NCBI RefSeq assembly: GCF_900156805.1
Contig: NZ_FTOQ01000016.1
Coordinates: 1 to 64,000 of the forward strand
Direction: 5' to 3'
Source of the DNA: Roseivivax lentus
Lineage (GTDB): Bacteria > Pseudomonadota > Alphaproteobacteria > Rhodobacterales > Rhodobacteraceae
Length of the DNA: 64,000 nucleotides
A model generated the notes under the pieces. It was not told the origin of the DNA, ran no database searches, and saw nothing but the letters and a program-made list of their open reading frames with translations. Within the stretch, counting starts at the first letter, position 1. Every line of letters begins with the position of its first letter. Shown here in pieces: positions 33,384 through 42,499 of the stretch. Both the position numbers and the translations under genes were made by a program.

Positions 33384-34796
33384 ATGGCAGAGACATTCAA
33401 CGAAATGGTCGATCAGGGCCATGTCCGCGAGGCCTACAGGAACCTCGAGAAGTGGCAGAACGACATGCCCGCCGACCTGCGCGCGATGAAGCAGAACGAG
33501 GCGGAGGCGCTGTTCCGCCGGGTGGGCATCACCTTCGCGGTCTATGGCGAGGGCGGCGATCCCGAACGGCTCATTCCGTTCGACATGTTCCCGCGCGTCT
33601 TCACCGCCTCAGAATGGCGCAAGCTCGACCGCGGCATCCGGCAGCGGGCCGCGGCGCTCAACGCCTTTCTCGCCGATGTCTACGATCAGCGCGAAATCGT
33701 CCGCGCGGGCCGCGTGCCCGAGCATCTCATCACCCATAACGAGGCTTTCGAGAAGGCCGTCGTCGGCTTCCGCCCGCCGCGCAACGTCTGGTCGCATATC
33801 GTGGGCATCGACCTCGTGCGCACCGGACCCGACCAGTTCTACGTGCTCGAGGACAATTGCCGCACGCCCTCGGGCGTCTCCTACATGCTGCAGAACCGCG
33901 AAATCATGATGCGCATGTTCCCCAACCTCTTCGTGGAGAACCGCATTGCGCCGGTGGACAATTACGCCGACACGCTGCGCAAGACGCTGGCCTCGGTCGC
34001 GCCGCAGAAATGCGACCGCGACCCGACCGTGGTGATCCTGACGCCCGGGCAGTTCAACTCGGCCTATTACGAGCATTCCTTCCTCGCCGATCTCATGGGG
34101 GTCGAGCTGGTCGAAGGCCAGGACCTGTTCGTCGAGGGCGATTTCTGCTGGATGCGCACCACCGAAGGCCCGAAAAAGGTCGACGTGATCTACCGCCGGA
34201 TCGACGATGCCTTCATCGACCCGCTGTGCTTCCGGCCCGATTCCATGCTGGGCGTGCCGGGGCTGATGAACGTCTACCGCTCGGGCGGGGTGACGATCTG
34301 TTCGGCGCCCGGCGCGGGTGTGGCCGACGACAAGGCGATCTATACCTTCGTGCCCGAGATGATCCGCTTCTATCTCGGCGAGGCGCCGATCCTCGAGAAC
34401 GTGCCGACCTGGCAATGCGCCAAGGCGGATGAATGCAAATACGTGCTGGAGAACCTGTCGGAGCTGGTGGTCAAGGAGGTGCACGGCTCGGGCGGGTACG
34501 GCATGCTCGTCGGTCCCAAGGCGGACAAGGCTACGATCGAGGCCTTCCGCGCCAAGATCGAGGAGCGGCCCTGGAACTACATCGCCCAGCCCACGCTGGC
34601 GCTTTCGGCCTGTCCGACCTTCGTGGAGGAGGGCGTGGCGCCTCGGCATGTGGATCTCAGGCCCTATTGCCTCGTGGGGGAGAAGATCGAACTGGTTCCC
34701 GGCGGTCTGACCCGCGTCGCGCTGAAGGAGGGCTCGCTGGTGGTGAACTCGTCGCAGGGCGGCGGGGTCAAGGACACCTGGGTCTTGGCGGAGTGA
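33384..34796 (+). CDS. Circularly permuted ATP-grasp type 2 protein
   Basis: A 470-residue protein, start at ATG 33384 after AAGGGGGAA. Recognisable family segments are FDMFPRVFTASEWRKLDRGI, the permuted ATP-grasp core HIVGIDLVRTGPDQFYVLED, NCRTPSGVSYML and VKEVHGSGGYGMLVGP. It belongs to the DUF404/DUF407 cluster, which together with alpha-E, transglutaminase and Anbu genes is thought to make and process a peptide-like product. It is followed 7 bp later by the alpha-E gene, so this is the first gene of that operon. Confidence 0.93.
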   Translation: MAETFNEMVDQGHVREAYRNLEKWQNDMPADLRAMKQNEAEALFRRVGITFAVYGEGGDPERLIPFDMFPRVFTASEWRKLDRGIRQRAAALNAFLADVYDQREIVRAGRVPEHLITHNEAFEKAVVGFRPPRNVWSHIVGIDLVRTGPDQFYVLEDNCRTPSGVSYMLQNREIMMRMFPNLFVENRIAPVDNYADTLRKTLASVAPQKCDRDPTVVILTPGQFNSAYYEHSFLADLMGVELVEGQDLFVEGDFCWMRTTEGPKKVDVIYRRIDDAFIDPLCFRPDSMLGVPGLMNVYRSGGVTICSAPGAGVADDKAIYTFVPEMIRFYLGEAPILENVPTWQCAKADECKYVLENLSELVVKEVHGSGGYGMLVGPKADKATIEAFRAKIEERPWNYIAQPTLALSACPTFVEEGVAPRHVDLRPYCLVGEKIELVPGGLTRVALKEGSLVVNSSQGGGVKDTWVLAE

Positions 34797-34803
34797 GACA
34801 GAC

Positions 34804-35757
34804 ATGCTGAGCCGCACCGCATCGCATCTCTACTGGATGGCCCGCTATCTTGAGCGTGCCGAGACCACCGCGCGCCTCTTGCAGATGGGCGGGCGCAACG
34901 CGCTTCTGCCCGATATCGGCGGCGGCTACCGCAACGACTGGGAGGCCGTTTTGCAGGCGCTTGGCCAGCTCGAGGCGTTCCGCGAGAAATACAGCGATCC
35001 CAACCAGCGCAACGTCGAGACCTTCCTGTTCTTCGACAGCTCGAACCCGGCCTCGGTGATGTCCTGCATCGCCAATGCGCGCGAGAATGCCCGCGTGGTG
35101 CGCACGGCGCTGACCAGCCAGGTCTGGGACGCGATCAACACGAGCTTCCAGGAGATGCAGGAGTTTCACCGCACCGAGCGTTCGAAGCTGCTGCTGAACG
35201 ACATGACCGACTGGGCGCTGCGCGCGGGCGCGCTCATTCGCGGCGCGATCAGTGGCACGCAGCTGCGCGACGACGGCTACCGCTTCATCGGGCTCGGCTA
35301 TACGGTGGAGCGGGCGGACAACACCGCGCGGCTTCTGGACGTGAAATACTACGTGCTCCTGCCGAGCCTTTCCTATGTGGGATCGGCGCTCGATCAGACG
35401 CAATGGGCGACGCTTCTGCGCTCCATGCAGGCCCACCGCGCCTTCGTCTGGAGCTACAAGGGCGAGATCACCGCGGCGAAGATCGCCGATCTGCTGATCC
35501 TCAACCGGCAGTTTCCGCGCTCGCTCCTGTCGGCGACGCAGGAAAGCGTCGATCACCTCGAGGCGCTGTCGCGGGGCTACAAGCAACCCTCGCGCGCGGC
35601 CACCGTGGCGCGCGGCCTTCTGGGCGAGATCGCCGAGCTGTCGGTCGAGGATATCTTCGACGAGGGGCTTCACCAGTTCCTTCTGCGCTTCATGCGCCGC
35701 AACGACCAGATCGCGGCGGCGGTGCAAGCCACCTATCTCAGCGGGGTGCCAGAATGA
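34804..35757 (+). CDS. Alpha-E domain protein
   Basis: A 317-residue, all-helical protein with the family opening MLSRTASHLYWMARYLERAE and later FIGLGYTVERADNTARLLDV, which hold the conserved glutamates. Alpha-E (DUF403) proteins always accompany the permuted ATP-grasp protein and are presumed to be its partner. The stop overlaps the transglutaminase start (ATGA at 35754), indicating coupled translation. Confidence 0.93.
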   Translation: MLSRTASHLYWMARYLERAETTARLLQMGGRNALLPDIGGGYRNDWEAVLQALGQLEAFREKYSDPNQRNVETFLFFDSSNPASVMSCIANARENARVVRTALTSQVWDAINTSFQEMQEFHRTERSKLLLNDMTDWALRAGALIRGAISGTQLRDDGYRFIGLGYTVERADNTARLLDVKYYVLLPSLSYVGSALDQTQWATLLRSMQAHRAFVWSYKGEITAAKIADLLILNRQFPRSLLSATQESVDHLEALSRGYKQPSRAATVARGLLGEIAELSVEDIFDEGLHQFLLRFMRRNDQIAAAVQATYLSGVPE

Positions 35758-36596
35758 GACTTACGGTCAACCATGTCACGCGCTACAGCTTCGGCGCACC
35801 GATCGCGCGTCTGATCCAGTCGCAGCGGCTCACGCCGTCGCGCTGCGCCAACCAGCAGGTGCAGTCCTGGGAGGTGCGGATGGAGGGCGCGACGCGCGGC
35901 GCGGCCTTTCGCGACGGCGCCGGCGACTGGACCGAGACGGTGACGGTCCAGGGTCCGCGCGATCATTTCGAGATCGTCGTGGAGGGCACGGTCGAGACGC
36001 AGGATTTCGCGGGCGTGCTGCAGGAACACCGCGAGAAGGTGCCGCCCTCGGCCTACCTGACCGCGACCGACCTGACCCGGCCCAGCCAGGGCCTGCGGGA
36101 ACTGGCCGGCCGCGCGCTCGAAGGCATGGGCGCGGCGACGCCTCTCGACCGCGCGCACGCTTTGTCCGCGATGGTCTCCGACACGGTGCAATACGTACCG
36201 GGCGAGACCGACCAGCTGACACCGGCCGCCGAGGTGCTGGAGGGCGGCAAGGGTGTCTGCCAGGACCAGACCCATGTGCTGATTACGCTGGCGCAGCTCT
36301 CGGGCATCCCCGCGCGCTACGTCACCGGCTATCTTTTCAGCGCCGCCGAGGAGCATATGTCCGAGGCCAGCCATGCCTGGGCCGAGCTGCACGTGCCCGA
36401 TCTGGGCTGGGTCGGTTTCGATGCCTCCAACCGCTGCTGTCCGGACGACCGCTATATCCGGCTGAACTCCGGCTTCGACGCGCAGGACGCGGCCCCCATT
36501 CGCGGCGTCGTGTCGGGCGGCGGGGGCGAAACGCTCGATGTGCGGGTGAAGATCCGCGACGCCGACGATCCCGCCGCGGCCCAGGCGCAGCAATGA
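35754..36596 (+). CDS. Transglutaminase-like cysteine protease
   Basis: A 280-residue protein started at ATG 35754 (MRLTVNHVTRYSFGAPIARL), overlapping the alpha-E stop. The N-terminal beta domain (bact_transglu_N) is followed by the catalytic core: Cys in GGKGVCQDQTHVLITLAQLS, His in SEASHAWAELHVPDLGWVGF, Asp in DASNRCCPDD. This is the third gene of the conserved ATP-grasp / alpha-E / transglutaminase / Anbu set. It probably trims or ligates the product of the ATP-grasp enzyme. Confidence 0.93.
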   Translation: MRLTVNHVTRYSFGAPIARLIQSQRLTPSRCANQQVQSWEVRMEGATRGAAFRDGAGDWTETVTVQGPRDHFEIVVEGTVETQDFAGVLQEHREKVPPSAYLTATDLTRPSQGLRELAGRALEGMGAATPLDRAHALSAMVSDTVQYVPGETDQLTPAAEVLEGGKGVCQDQTHVLITLAQLSGIPARYVTGYLFSAAEEHMSEASHAWAELHVPDLGWVGFDASNRCCPDDRYIRLNSGFDAQDAAPIRGVVSGGGGETLDVRVKIRDADDPAAAQAQQ

Positions 36597-36690
36597 CGCC
36601 ACGGCCTTTACCTCGTCCGCGCGATGCCGATTGCGCGGGCGCGCCGATTGCGTCTATCTCGCGGCGTGTCCTCCTCACAGGTTCGAATCA

Positions 36691-37416
36691 ATGACCTATT
36701 GCGTCGGCCTTCTGCTCAATGAAGGGATGGTCCTGCTGTCCGACACCCGCACCAATGCCGGGCTCGACAACATATCGACCTATCGCAAGATGTTCACCTT
36801 CGAGGCCCCGGGCGAGCGGGTGATCGCGATCATGACCGCGGGCAGCCTGTCGGTCACCCAGACCACCATCGCGCGGCTCACCGAAGCGATCGACAGCGGC
36901 GACGAGAAGCGCTCGATCATGACCGCGCATTCGATGCTGGCCGTGGCGCAGATCGTCGGCGACACGCTGGCCGAGGTCAGCCACGAGATCCGCGGCAAGA
37001 TCCAGCAACAGGAAAAGGTCTCGACCTCCGCCTCGCTGATCCTCGCAGGCCAGCGCGCGGACGGGGCGATGCGGCTCTTCCTGATCTATTCGCAGGGCAA
37101 TTTCATCGAGGCCACCGCCGAGACGCCCTATCTTCAGATCGGCGAGCACAAATACGGCAAGCCCATTCTCGACCGGGTGATCGAACCGACCACGTCGCTG
37201 ATGGACGCCGAAAAGGCGGTGCTGCTGTCGATGGATTCGACGCTGCGCTCCAATCTCAGCGTCGGCATGCCGCTCGATCTCGTGGTGATCGAGAACCACG
37301 GCCTGCGGATCGCGCGGGCCCGGCGGATCGACGCCGACGACGCCGGCTTCCAGGCCATGAGCAACGCCTGGTCCGAAGCGCTGCGGCGCTCCTTCCAGGA
37401 AATCGAAACGGTCTGA
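36691..37416 (+). CDS. Anbu, proteasome-type peptidase
   Basis: A 241-residue protein, start ATG 36691. MTYCVGLLLNEGMVLLSDTR and RTNAGLDNISTYRKMFTFEA match the Anbu (ancestral beta subunit) branch of the Ntn-hydrolase/20S proteasome family, with the candidate nucleophile at residue 2 (Thr after Met removal). It self-assembles in studied relatives. It follows the transglutaminase by 94 bp on the same strand and completes the known four-gene cluster. Confidence 0.92.
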   Translation: MTYCVGLLLNEGMVLLSDTRTNAGLDNISTYRKMFTFEAPGERVIAIMTAGSLSVTQTTIARLTEAIDSGDEKRSIMTAHSMLAVAQIVGDTLAEVSHEIRGKIQQQEKVSTSASLILAGQRADGAMRLFLIYSQGNFIEATAETPYLQIGEHKYGKPILDRVIEPTTSLMDAEKAVLLSMDSTLRSNLSVGMPLDLVVIENHGLRIARARRIDADDAGFQAMSNAWSEALRRSFQEIETV

Positions 37417-37531
37417 TCCGGAAACGCGCGGTTTCCAGTATTTGCATGAGTGCCTGAATGCCTGTTGCGCCATGGTATCATGCGCTGTAGATTTACTGTT
37501 TCGCGAGGCGACAGATCATCGTCCATCTTAA

Positions 37532-37924
37532 TATACTTGGGGCCATAAACAGGGCGGCGGCTGGCTCTCCTATGCGGACGGCATCTATGGCGGCTATACC
37601 ATTGCGAACGGCGTCGTGATCGAGAATGCGACGGGCGGCTCGGGCGACGACGCGATCGTCGGCAACGCGGCGGACAACGTGATGACCGGCGGTGCAGGGG
37701 CGGACACCTTCATCTTCGTCGAGGGGCAGGCCGGTTACGACGTCATCACCGATTACGAGCGCGGCGTCGACCGTCTGGATGTGAGCGATTACGGCGCCCT
37801 GAACGTCCTGCGCAATCTCGAGGTGGATCAGACGCTGGACGGGCTGGAGCTGAGCTTCTTCGACCAGACCATCCTCCTCGAAGGCTTCGGTCTGGCCCAG
37901 ACGAGCGCCATGGATTACGCCTGA
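37532..37924 (+). pseudogene. C-terminal remnant of a serralysin/RTX-type protein
   Basis: After a stop at 37529 the frame reads YTWGHKQGGGWLSYADGIYG, then TIANGVVIENATGGSGDDAI and GNAADNVMTGGAGADTF. That is the M10-peptidase/RTX C-terminal pattern with its calcium-binding repeat and the terminal DVITDYERGVDRLDVSDYG module. There is no start codon or ribosome-binding site at the fragment's beginning, and the catalytic zinc motif is absent. It is a truncated gene next to the Anbu cluster. Translation from GTG 37616 cannot be excluded. Confidence 0.7.
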
Positions 37925-37955
37925 CGTAGGTTGGCGCGATCAGGGTCGCGTCAGA

Positions 37956-37982
37956 AGGGCTGCCCTCGGGGCGGCCCTTTTT
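37956..37982 (+). terminator. Rho-independent terminator after the RTX remnant
   Basis: agggctgccc pairs with the following gggcggccct (one G-T pair), and the stem ends in a run of T (37978-37982). It lies about 35 bp after the stop at 37924. Confidence 0.8.
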
Positions 37983-38136
37983 CGTGTCAGACCCGCCTTT
38001 TGCAACCTAATGTGAATCCTGAGGTTTGGTGCGCAAGTTATTGATAATGTGTGAATTTTCAAATTGCGCCACCACCCAGGCGATCAATCGCGCGACAAAG
38101 AAGCGCGCGTTCAGCGATACCGGAGAGGTGGGGATT

Positions 38137-38210
38137 TGGAGGCGAGTACCGGAATCGAACCGGTGTACACGGATTTGCAATCCGCTGCGTAACCACTCCG
38201 CCAACTCGCC
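38137..38210 (-). tRNA. tRNA-Cys (GCA)
   Basis: Minus strand: acceptor GGCGAGT with complement ACTCGCC, D-arm TGGCGGAGTGGTTACGCA, anticodon arm GCGGATTGCAAATCCGT with GCA, T-loop GGTTCGATTCC, encoded CCA. 74 nt including CCA. No integrated element abuts it. Confidence 0.96.
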
Positions 38211-38358
38211 AGAGCGACCCTGTCTCTAGGAGGCTCGGCTGACCGCGTCAAGCGGTTATGGTCTGCCCCGCGGAGTGGTTTTTCGCCGCTCTGCCGCATT
38301 GCGCCGGAACAAGTGATGCGCGGCCCGCGTTCGACTGATGGAACAATGGAGAGGGACC

Positions 38359-38703
38359 ATGGCACAATCCGACACCACCACCCGGTCTAAAGGCAGCGGC
38401 GACGCCGGACAGGACACCGAAGCGCTGATGGCGCAGATCGACACGCTGAAGGCCGATCTGGCCTCGATCACCGAGCTTCTGGGCGATATCGGCGCGCGGC
38501 GCACCGGCGAGACGCTGGAAAGCGCCAAGGCGCGCTACGCCTCGGCCCGCTCGGAAGGAGAGCGGCTTTATGGCGAGGCGCGGCACCGCGCCGAGGACGC
38601 GCAGGACCAGGCGCTCGAGGCGATCCGCCGCCAGCCGGCCACGGCGATCGGCATTGCCGTCGGTCTCGGGTTTCTGTTCGGTTTCCTGACCAGCCGGAAG
38701 TGA
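38359..38703 (+). CDS. DUF883-like (ElaB/YqjD) membrane-anchored protein
   Basis: A 114-residue protein started at ATG 38359 (MAQSDTTTRSKGSG) after GAGAGGG. It has an amphipathic helix region (MAQIDTLKADLASITELLGD), a charged stalk (SEGERLYGEARHRAEDAQDQ) and one C-terminal membrane helix (TAIGIAVGLGFLFGFLTSRK). This is the layout of the ElaB/YqjD/DUF883 family of inner-membrane proteins, some of which bind ribosomes. It is followed by a holin-X-like gene with a 1-bp gap. Confidence 0.8.
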   Translation: MAQSDTTTRSKGSGDAGQDTEALMAQIDTLKADLASITELLGDIGARRTGETLESAKARYASARSEGERLYGEARHRAEDAQDQALEAIRRQPATAIGIAVGLGFLFGFLTSRK

Positions 38704-38704
38704 C

Positions 38705-39049
38705 ATGGCACTGATCGCCCATGCACAGGCCGTCGCGCGCCGCAAGGTGAGCGGGGCCGCCTTTTCGGTTGTCGGCGTCCTTTTCATTCTCGCGGGGCTC
38801 GCCTTTCTGTGCGCCGCGCTCTGGATCCTGTTGGTCGAGTTGCGCGATGCGCTGTTCGCGGCGCAGGTGATCGGAGGCGGCCTCGTGGCCATCGGCCTGA
38901 TCCTGCTCGGTGTCGGGCGCATCGTGTCGACGCGGCCGGTCGTGGTCGGCTCGCATTCCGCCGCGCCGCAAACCGCCGATCTTCCCATCGCGCAACTGAT
39001 CGAGGGCTTCCTCATCGGGCTCGATGCCGGGCGCAGGTCGCGCAAGTGA
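38705..39049 (+). CDS. Phage holin-X/DUF1469-like small membrane protein
   Basis: A 114-residue protein with two adjacent membrane helices: AAFSVVGVLFILAGLAFLCA and AQVIGGGLVAIGLILLGVG. This matches the Actinobacterial Holin-X/DUF1469 family, which despite the name is a housekeeping family commonly paired with a DUF883 gene, as here. A lytic role is not implied. It overlaps nothing but is tightly packed with 38359-38703. Confidence 0.75.
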   Translation: MALIAHAQAVARRKVSGAAFSVVGVLFILAGLAFLCAALWILLVELRDALFAAQVIGGGLVAIGLILLGVGRIVSTRPVVVGSHSAAPQTADLPIAQLIEGFLIGLDAGRRSRK

Positions 39050-39083
39050 CACGCGCGGCCGTGCGCGCGGGGAGGAGCAGGAC

Positions 39084-40124
39084 TTGAAACAGAAGACCGG
39101 CGCCTTTCAGGTCTCCGTCATCGTGATCGCGGCGATCCTCGTCGCGGGCGTGCTCTATTACGCCTCCGACATCGCCGCTCCGATGACGCTCGCGGTCGTG
39201 ACCGGCATCATCGCCGCGCCGGTGCTCGACGCGTTCTGCCGCCTCGGCCTGCCGGTGGGGGTGGCTGCCTCCGTCATCCTGCTGTTGACGCTGGGCGTCA
39301 TCGCCACCGCCGTCGTCGCGTTCGAGCCCGTCTTCTGGCGCTTCGTCGACGCCATCCCCGCCATCCGCTGGGAAATCCGCGAGATCGTCTTCGAGTTCCG
39401 CGAGACGCTGCGCAGCATCGGCAACGTCAACGAGGAAATGAAGGAGGCCCTCGGCGGCGGCAACGGGGACGGCAGCAGCGACGAGGGGGCGAGCGTGCCC
39501 TCGGTCACCGACGCGCTCTTCGCGGCGCCGGCGGTTCTGGGCCAGGTCCTGATCTTCGCCGGCACGCTTTACTTCTTCATGGTCAACCGCCTCGAGGTCT
39601 ATTCCTTCCTCGCCCGCAGGCTCAGCGCCGTGGGCGAGACCGAGCTCATCAAGCGGCGGTTCCGGGTCGCCGAAAGGCTCGTCTCGCGCTATTTCGTGGC
39701 GATCACCATCGTCAATTTCTCCCTCGGGATCGCGGTGACCGCGATCATGACCGCGCTTGGCATGCCCTTGCCCTACGTCTGGGGGCTCGGAGCGGCTTTG
39801 TTGAACTACGTGCTCTATCTCGGGCCCGCGGTGATGGTCGTCGTGCTGCTGCTGGGCGGGCTCGTGCATTTCGAGGGCCTGATGGTCGCGGCGCCGCCTG
39901 TGCTCTTCATGCTCGTGAACCTCATCGAGGCGCAATTCGTCACCCCGGCCTTCGTCGGGCGGCATGTGCGGCTCAATCCGCTTCTGGTGTTCATGGCGCT
40001 GGTGATCGGGCTCTGGTTCTGGGGGCCGATCGGCGGGATCGTGGCCATTCCGGTTCTGGTGATCGCCGTCGCGATGAGCGACGACAGCCTCGAGGCGCAG
40101 ACCCGCGCGGTGCGGCCGAGCTGA
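39084..40124 (+). CDS. AI-2E family transporter
   Basis: A 346-residue permease. I choose the TTG at 39084 because GGAGGAG lies just upstream and the preceding frame codes for nothing family-like. About eight hydrophobic segments are present, with the family motif region VWGLGAALLNYVLYLGPAVM and IGLWFWGPIGGIVAIPVLV near the end. The extended hydrophilic loop with GGGNGDGSSDEGAS is between TM3 and TM4. Relatives export AI-2 or act as Na+/H+ antiporters; the substrate here is unknown. Confidence 0.9.
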   Translation: MKQKTGAFQVSVIVIAAILVAGVLYYASDIAAPMTLAVVTGIIAAPVLDAFCRLGLPVGVAASVILLLTLGVIATAVVAFEPVFWRFVDAIPAIRWEIREIVFEFRETLRSIGNVNEEMKEALGGGNGDGSSDEGASVPSVTDALFAAPAVLGQVLIFAGTLYFFMVNRLEVYSFLARRLSAVGETELIKRRFRVAERLVSRYFVAITIVNFSLGIAVTAIMTALGMPLPYVWGLGAALLNYVLYLGPAVMVVVLLLGGLVHFEGLMVAAPPVLFMLVNLIEAQFVTPAFVGRHVRLNPLLVFMALVIGLWFWGPIGGIVAIPVLVIAVAMSDDSLEAQTRAVRPS

Positions 40125-40302
40125 GCCGAACCGCGCCCCGCCGGGTGCTGCGCCCGGCAGATGCGTTGCACGCCCCGCACACTTGCGCGCTCCTCCGGCA
40201 AAAAGTGATCGCCTTGTCGGGCTTTCGCCCGCGAGCCGTGTTGCCGGGCCTGCGCGGCTGTGGCAGAACCGAAGGGTAATTCTGAACGAAAGAGTTTAGC
40301 GG

Positions 40303-40956
40303 ATGTCAGACTACGCGACCCTTCGGAGAGTAATGGTGGACACGCAGGTCCGTCCCTCCGACGTCACCAAGTTCCCGATCATCCAGGCCATGCTGACCGT
40401 CCCGCGCGAGGCCTTCCTGCCGAGCGACAAGGCCGAGATCGCCTATATTTCCGAACCCATCGACATCGCGCGCGACCGGACAGTTCTGGCCGCGCGCACC
40501 TTCGCCAAGATGGTCGATGCGCTCAACGTCACCAATGACATGCTCGTGCTCGATATCGGCTGCGGCTACGGCTATTCGGCGGCGGTGCTGGCCCGGATCG
40601 CCGAGGCCGTCGTTGCGGTCGAGGAAGAGGCCGATCTCGCCGCCGAGGCGCCCGGCATCCTTTCGGAGACCGGCGCGGACAACGTGATCGTGCACGAGGG
40701 TCCGCTCAAGGACGGCGCGCCGGAACACGGGCCCTATGACGCGATCATTCTCGAAGGCGGCATCGAAGAGCTGCCCGAGGGCATCGCCGCGCAATTGAAG
40801 GAGGGCGGGCGCATCGCCTGCCTGTTCGTCGAGGGGCGTCTCGGCACGGTGCGGATCGGCTACAAGATCGATGGCCACCTGAACTGGCGCTACGCCTTCA
40901 ACGCGAGCGCACCGATCCTGCCGGGCTTTGCCCAGGCGCGGGCCTTCGCACTCTGA
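40303..40956 (+). CDS. pcm: Protein-L-isoaspartate O-methyltransferase
   Basis: A 217-residue SAM-dependent methyltransferase. DTQVRPSDVTKFPIIQAMLT and VPREAFLP are the family N-terminus; LDIGCGYGYSAAVLARIAE is the SAM-binding motif I; YDAIILEGGIEELP is the post-II motif. It methylates isoaspartyl residues in damaged proteins. It lies 59 bp upstream of the TolC-like gene on the same strand, the usual arrangement in Rhodobacteraceae. Confidence 0.9.
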   Translation: MSDYATLRRVMVDTQVRPSDVTKFPIIQAMLTVPREAFLPSDKAEIAYISEPIDIARDRTVLAARTFAKMVDALNVTNDMLVLDIGCGYGYSAAVLARIAEAVVAVEEEADLAAEAPGILSETGADNVIVHEGPLKDGAPEHGPYDAIILEGGIEELPEGIAAQLKEGGRIACLFVEGRLGTVRIGYKIDGHLNWRYAFNASAPILPGFAQARAFAL

Positions 40957-41015
40957 CGCGGCCGAGGGGCCGCCGCGACGCGGCCCGGGCAGGGATACAG
41001 GCAGGAGACAGCCGG

Positions 41016-42428
41016 ATGGCGCTACGACAGATCATTCTTGCGGCGGGGCTGGGCCTCGCTGCGACCTTCGCGGGGGGCCATGTTGCCCGCGCGGACACGT
41101 TGGCCGATGCGCTGGTCGGGGCCTATAACAGCTCGGGTCTTCTGGAACAGAACCGCGCGGTTCTGCGCGCCGCCGACGAGGACGTCGCCCAGGCCGTCGC
41201 GGCGCTGCGCCCGGTGTTGGACTGGACCGCCGATGTCACCCGCCAATTCGGAGAGAGCCGCAGCGCCAGCTCCTTCGGCGACCGCGTCGGCACGGTCAGC
41301 GAAAGCGCGTCGATCGGTCTGCAGGCCTCGCTCCTGGTCTTCGATTTCGGCCGCACCCGGCTCAGCATCGACGCGGCCAAGCAGGCGGTGCTGGCCACCC
41401 GCTACCAGCTGATCGGGATCGAGCAGGAAATCCTCTTCCGCGGCGCCCAGGCGTTTTTCGAGTTGCAGCGCGCCCAGCGGGTGCTGGCGGTCCGGCAGAA
41501 CAACCTGACCGTCATCGGCCGCGAATTGCGCGCCGCCCGGGACCGGTTCGAAGTGGGCGAGGTCACCCGCACTGACGTGGCCCTAGCCGAAGCCCGTCTT
41601 GCCGAAGCGCGCAGCCAGCTGGCCGTCGCGCAGGGCGACGTGGCCCGGGCCGAACAGGAATACATCACCGCGACGGGCCGTCGCCCCGGGGGCAGCAGCG
41701 CCCTCGGCACCGTGCCCGCGATCCCGCCCTCGGTCGAGGCGGCGACCGCCATCGCGCTGAAAACCCAGCCCGACCTCATCGCCGCGCAATATGCCGTGAC
41801 GCTCGCCGATCTCGGCGTGAAGATCGCCGAGGCCTCGCTCAAGCCCACCGTCAACCTGACCGGGCGCTACAGCCTGACGCAGGATCTCGATGACCGGGAT
41901 TTCTACAATCGCGGCGGCTCCATTTCGCTCGGCGCGTCGGGGCCGATCTATCGCGGCGGCGCGCTGACCTCGGCGCTGCGCCAGTCGGTGGCCATCCGCG
42001 ACCAGCGGCGCGCGCAGCTGCTCGTCGTGTCCGACAATGTCCGCCAGAGCGTCGCCAATGCCTATGTCAACGTGCAGGTGGCCCGTTCGGCCATCCAGGC
42101 CAGCCGCCAGCAGGTCGAGGCCGCGCAGGTCGCCTTCAACGGCATCCGCGAAGAGGCGCAGCTCGGCGCGCGCACCACGCTCGACGTGCTCAACGCGGAG
42201 CAGGACCTGCTCGATGCGCGCACGCTGCTGATCTCGGCGCAGGTGGACGAATACGTGGCGGCCTACAACGTGATCGCCGCGACGGGCCGCCTGACCGCCT
42301 CGGCGTTGAATCTGCCGGTGCAGCAATATGATCCCACCGTCTATTACAACCTCGTCAAGGACGCGCCGGCGCTCTCCAGCCAGGGGGAACAGCTGAACCG
42401 TGTCCTGAGGGCGATTGGAAAAGATTAA
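41016..42428 (+). CDS. TolC-family outer membrane efflux/secretion channel
   Basis: A 470-residue protein with a signal peptide (RQIILAAGLGLAATFAGGHV, cleavage near ARA-DT). Two TolC/OEP repeats: DTLADALVGAYNSSGLLEQN opens the first and PSVEAATAIALKTQPDLIAA the second. The periplasmic coiled-coil helices are rich in Ala, Gln and Arg (VAEARLAEARSQLAVAQGDV-like). It forms a trimeric tunnel for type I secretion or drug efflux. It could serve the RTX proteins of this genome, but no ABC/MFP partner is adjacent. Confidence 0.92.
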   Translation: MALRQIILAAGLGLAATFAGGHVARADTLADALVGAYNSSGLLEQNRAVLRAADEDVAQAVAALRPVLDWTADVTRQFGESRSASSFGDRVGTVSESASIGLQASLLVFDFGRTRLSIDAAKQAVLATRYQLIGIEQEILFRGAQAFFELQRAQRVLAVRQNNLTVIGRELRAARDRFEVGEVTRTDVALAEARLAEARSQLAVAQGDVARAEQEYITATGRRPGGSSALGTVPAIPPSVEAATAIALKTQPDLIAAQYAVTLADLGVKIAEASLKPTVNLTGRYSLTQDLDDRDFYNRGGSISLGASGPIYRGGALTSALRQSVAIRDQRRAQLLVVSDNVRQSVANAYVNVQVARSAIQASRQQVEAAQVAFNGIREEAQLGARTTLDVLNAEQDLLDARTLLISAQVDEYVAAYNVIAATGRLTASALNLPVQQYDPTVYYNLVKDAPALSSQGEQLNRVLRAIGKD

Positions 42429-42499
42429 GGTTTTTCCGATCTGTTGTGCGGAATCGGGGGCGGGGTTACACTCGGCTCCGAGGTAGAGCGGTGAACAAG

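Noticed and set aside
38705..39049. Holin-like gene as a lysis gene of a prophage
   Set aside because: The family is a common chromosomal one paired with DUF883, with no endolysin or phage genes nearby and about 9 kb from the satellite.
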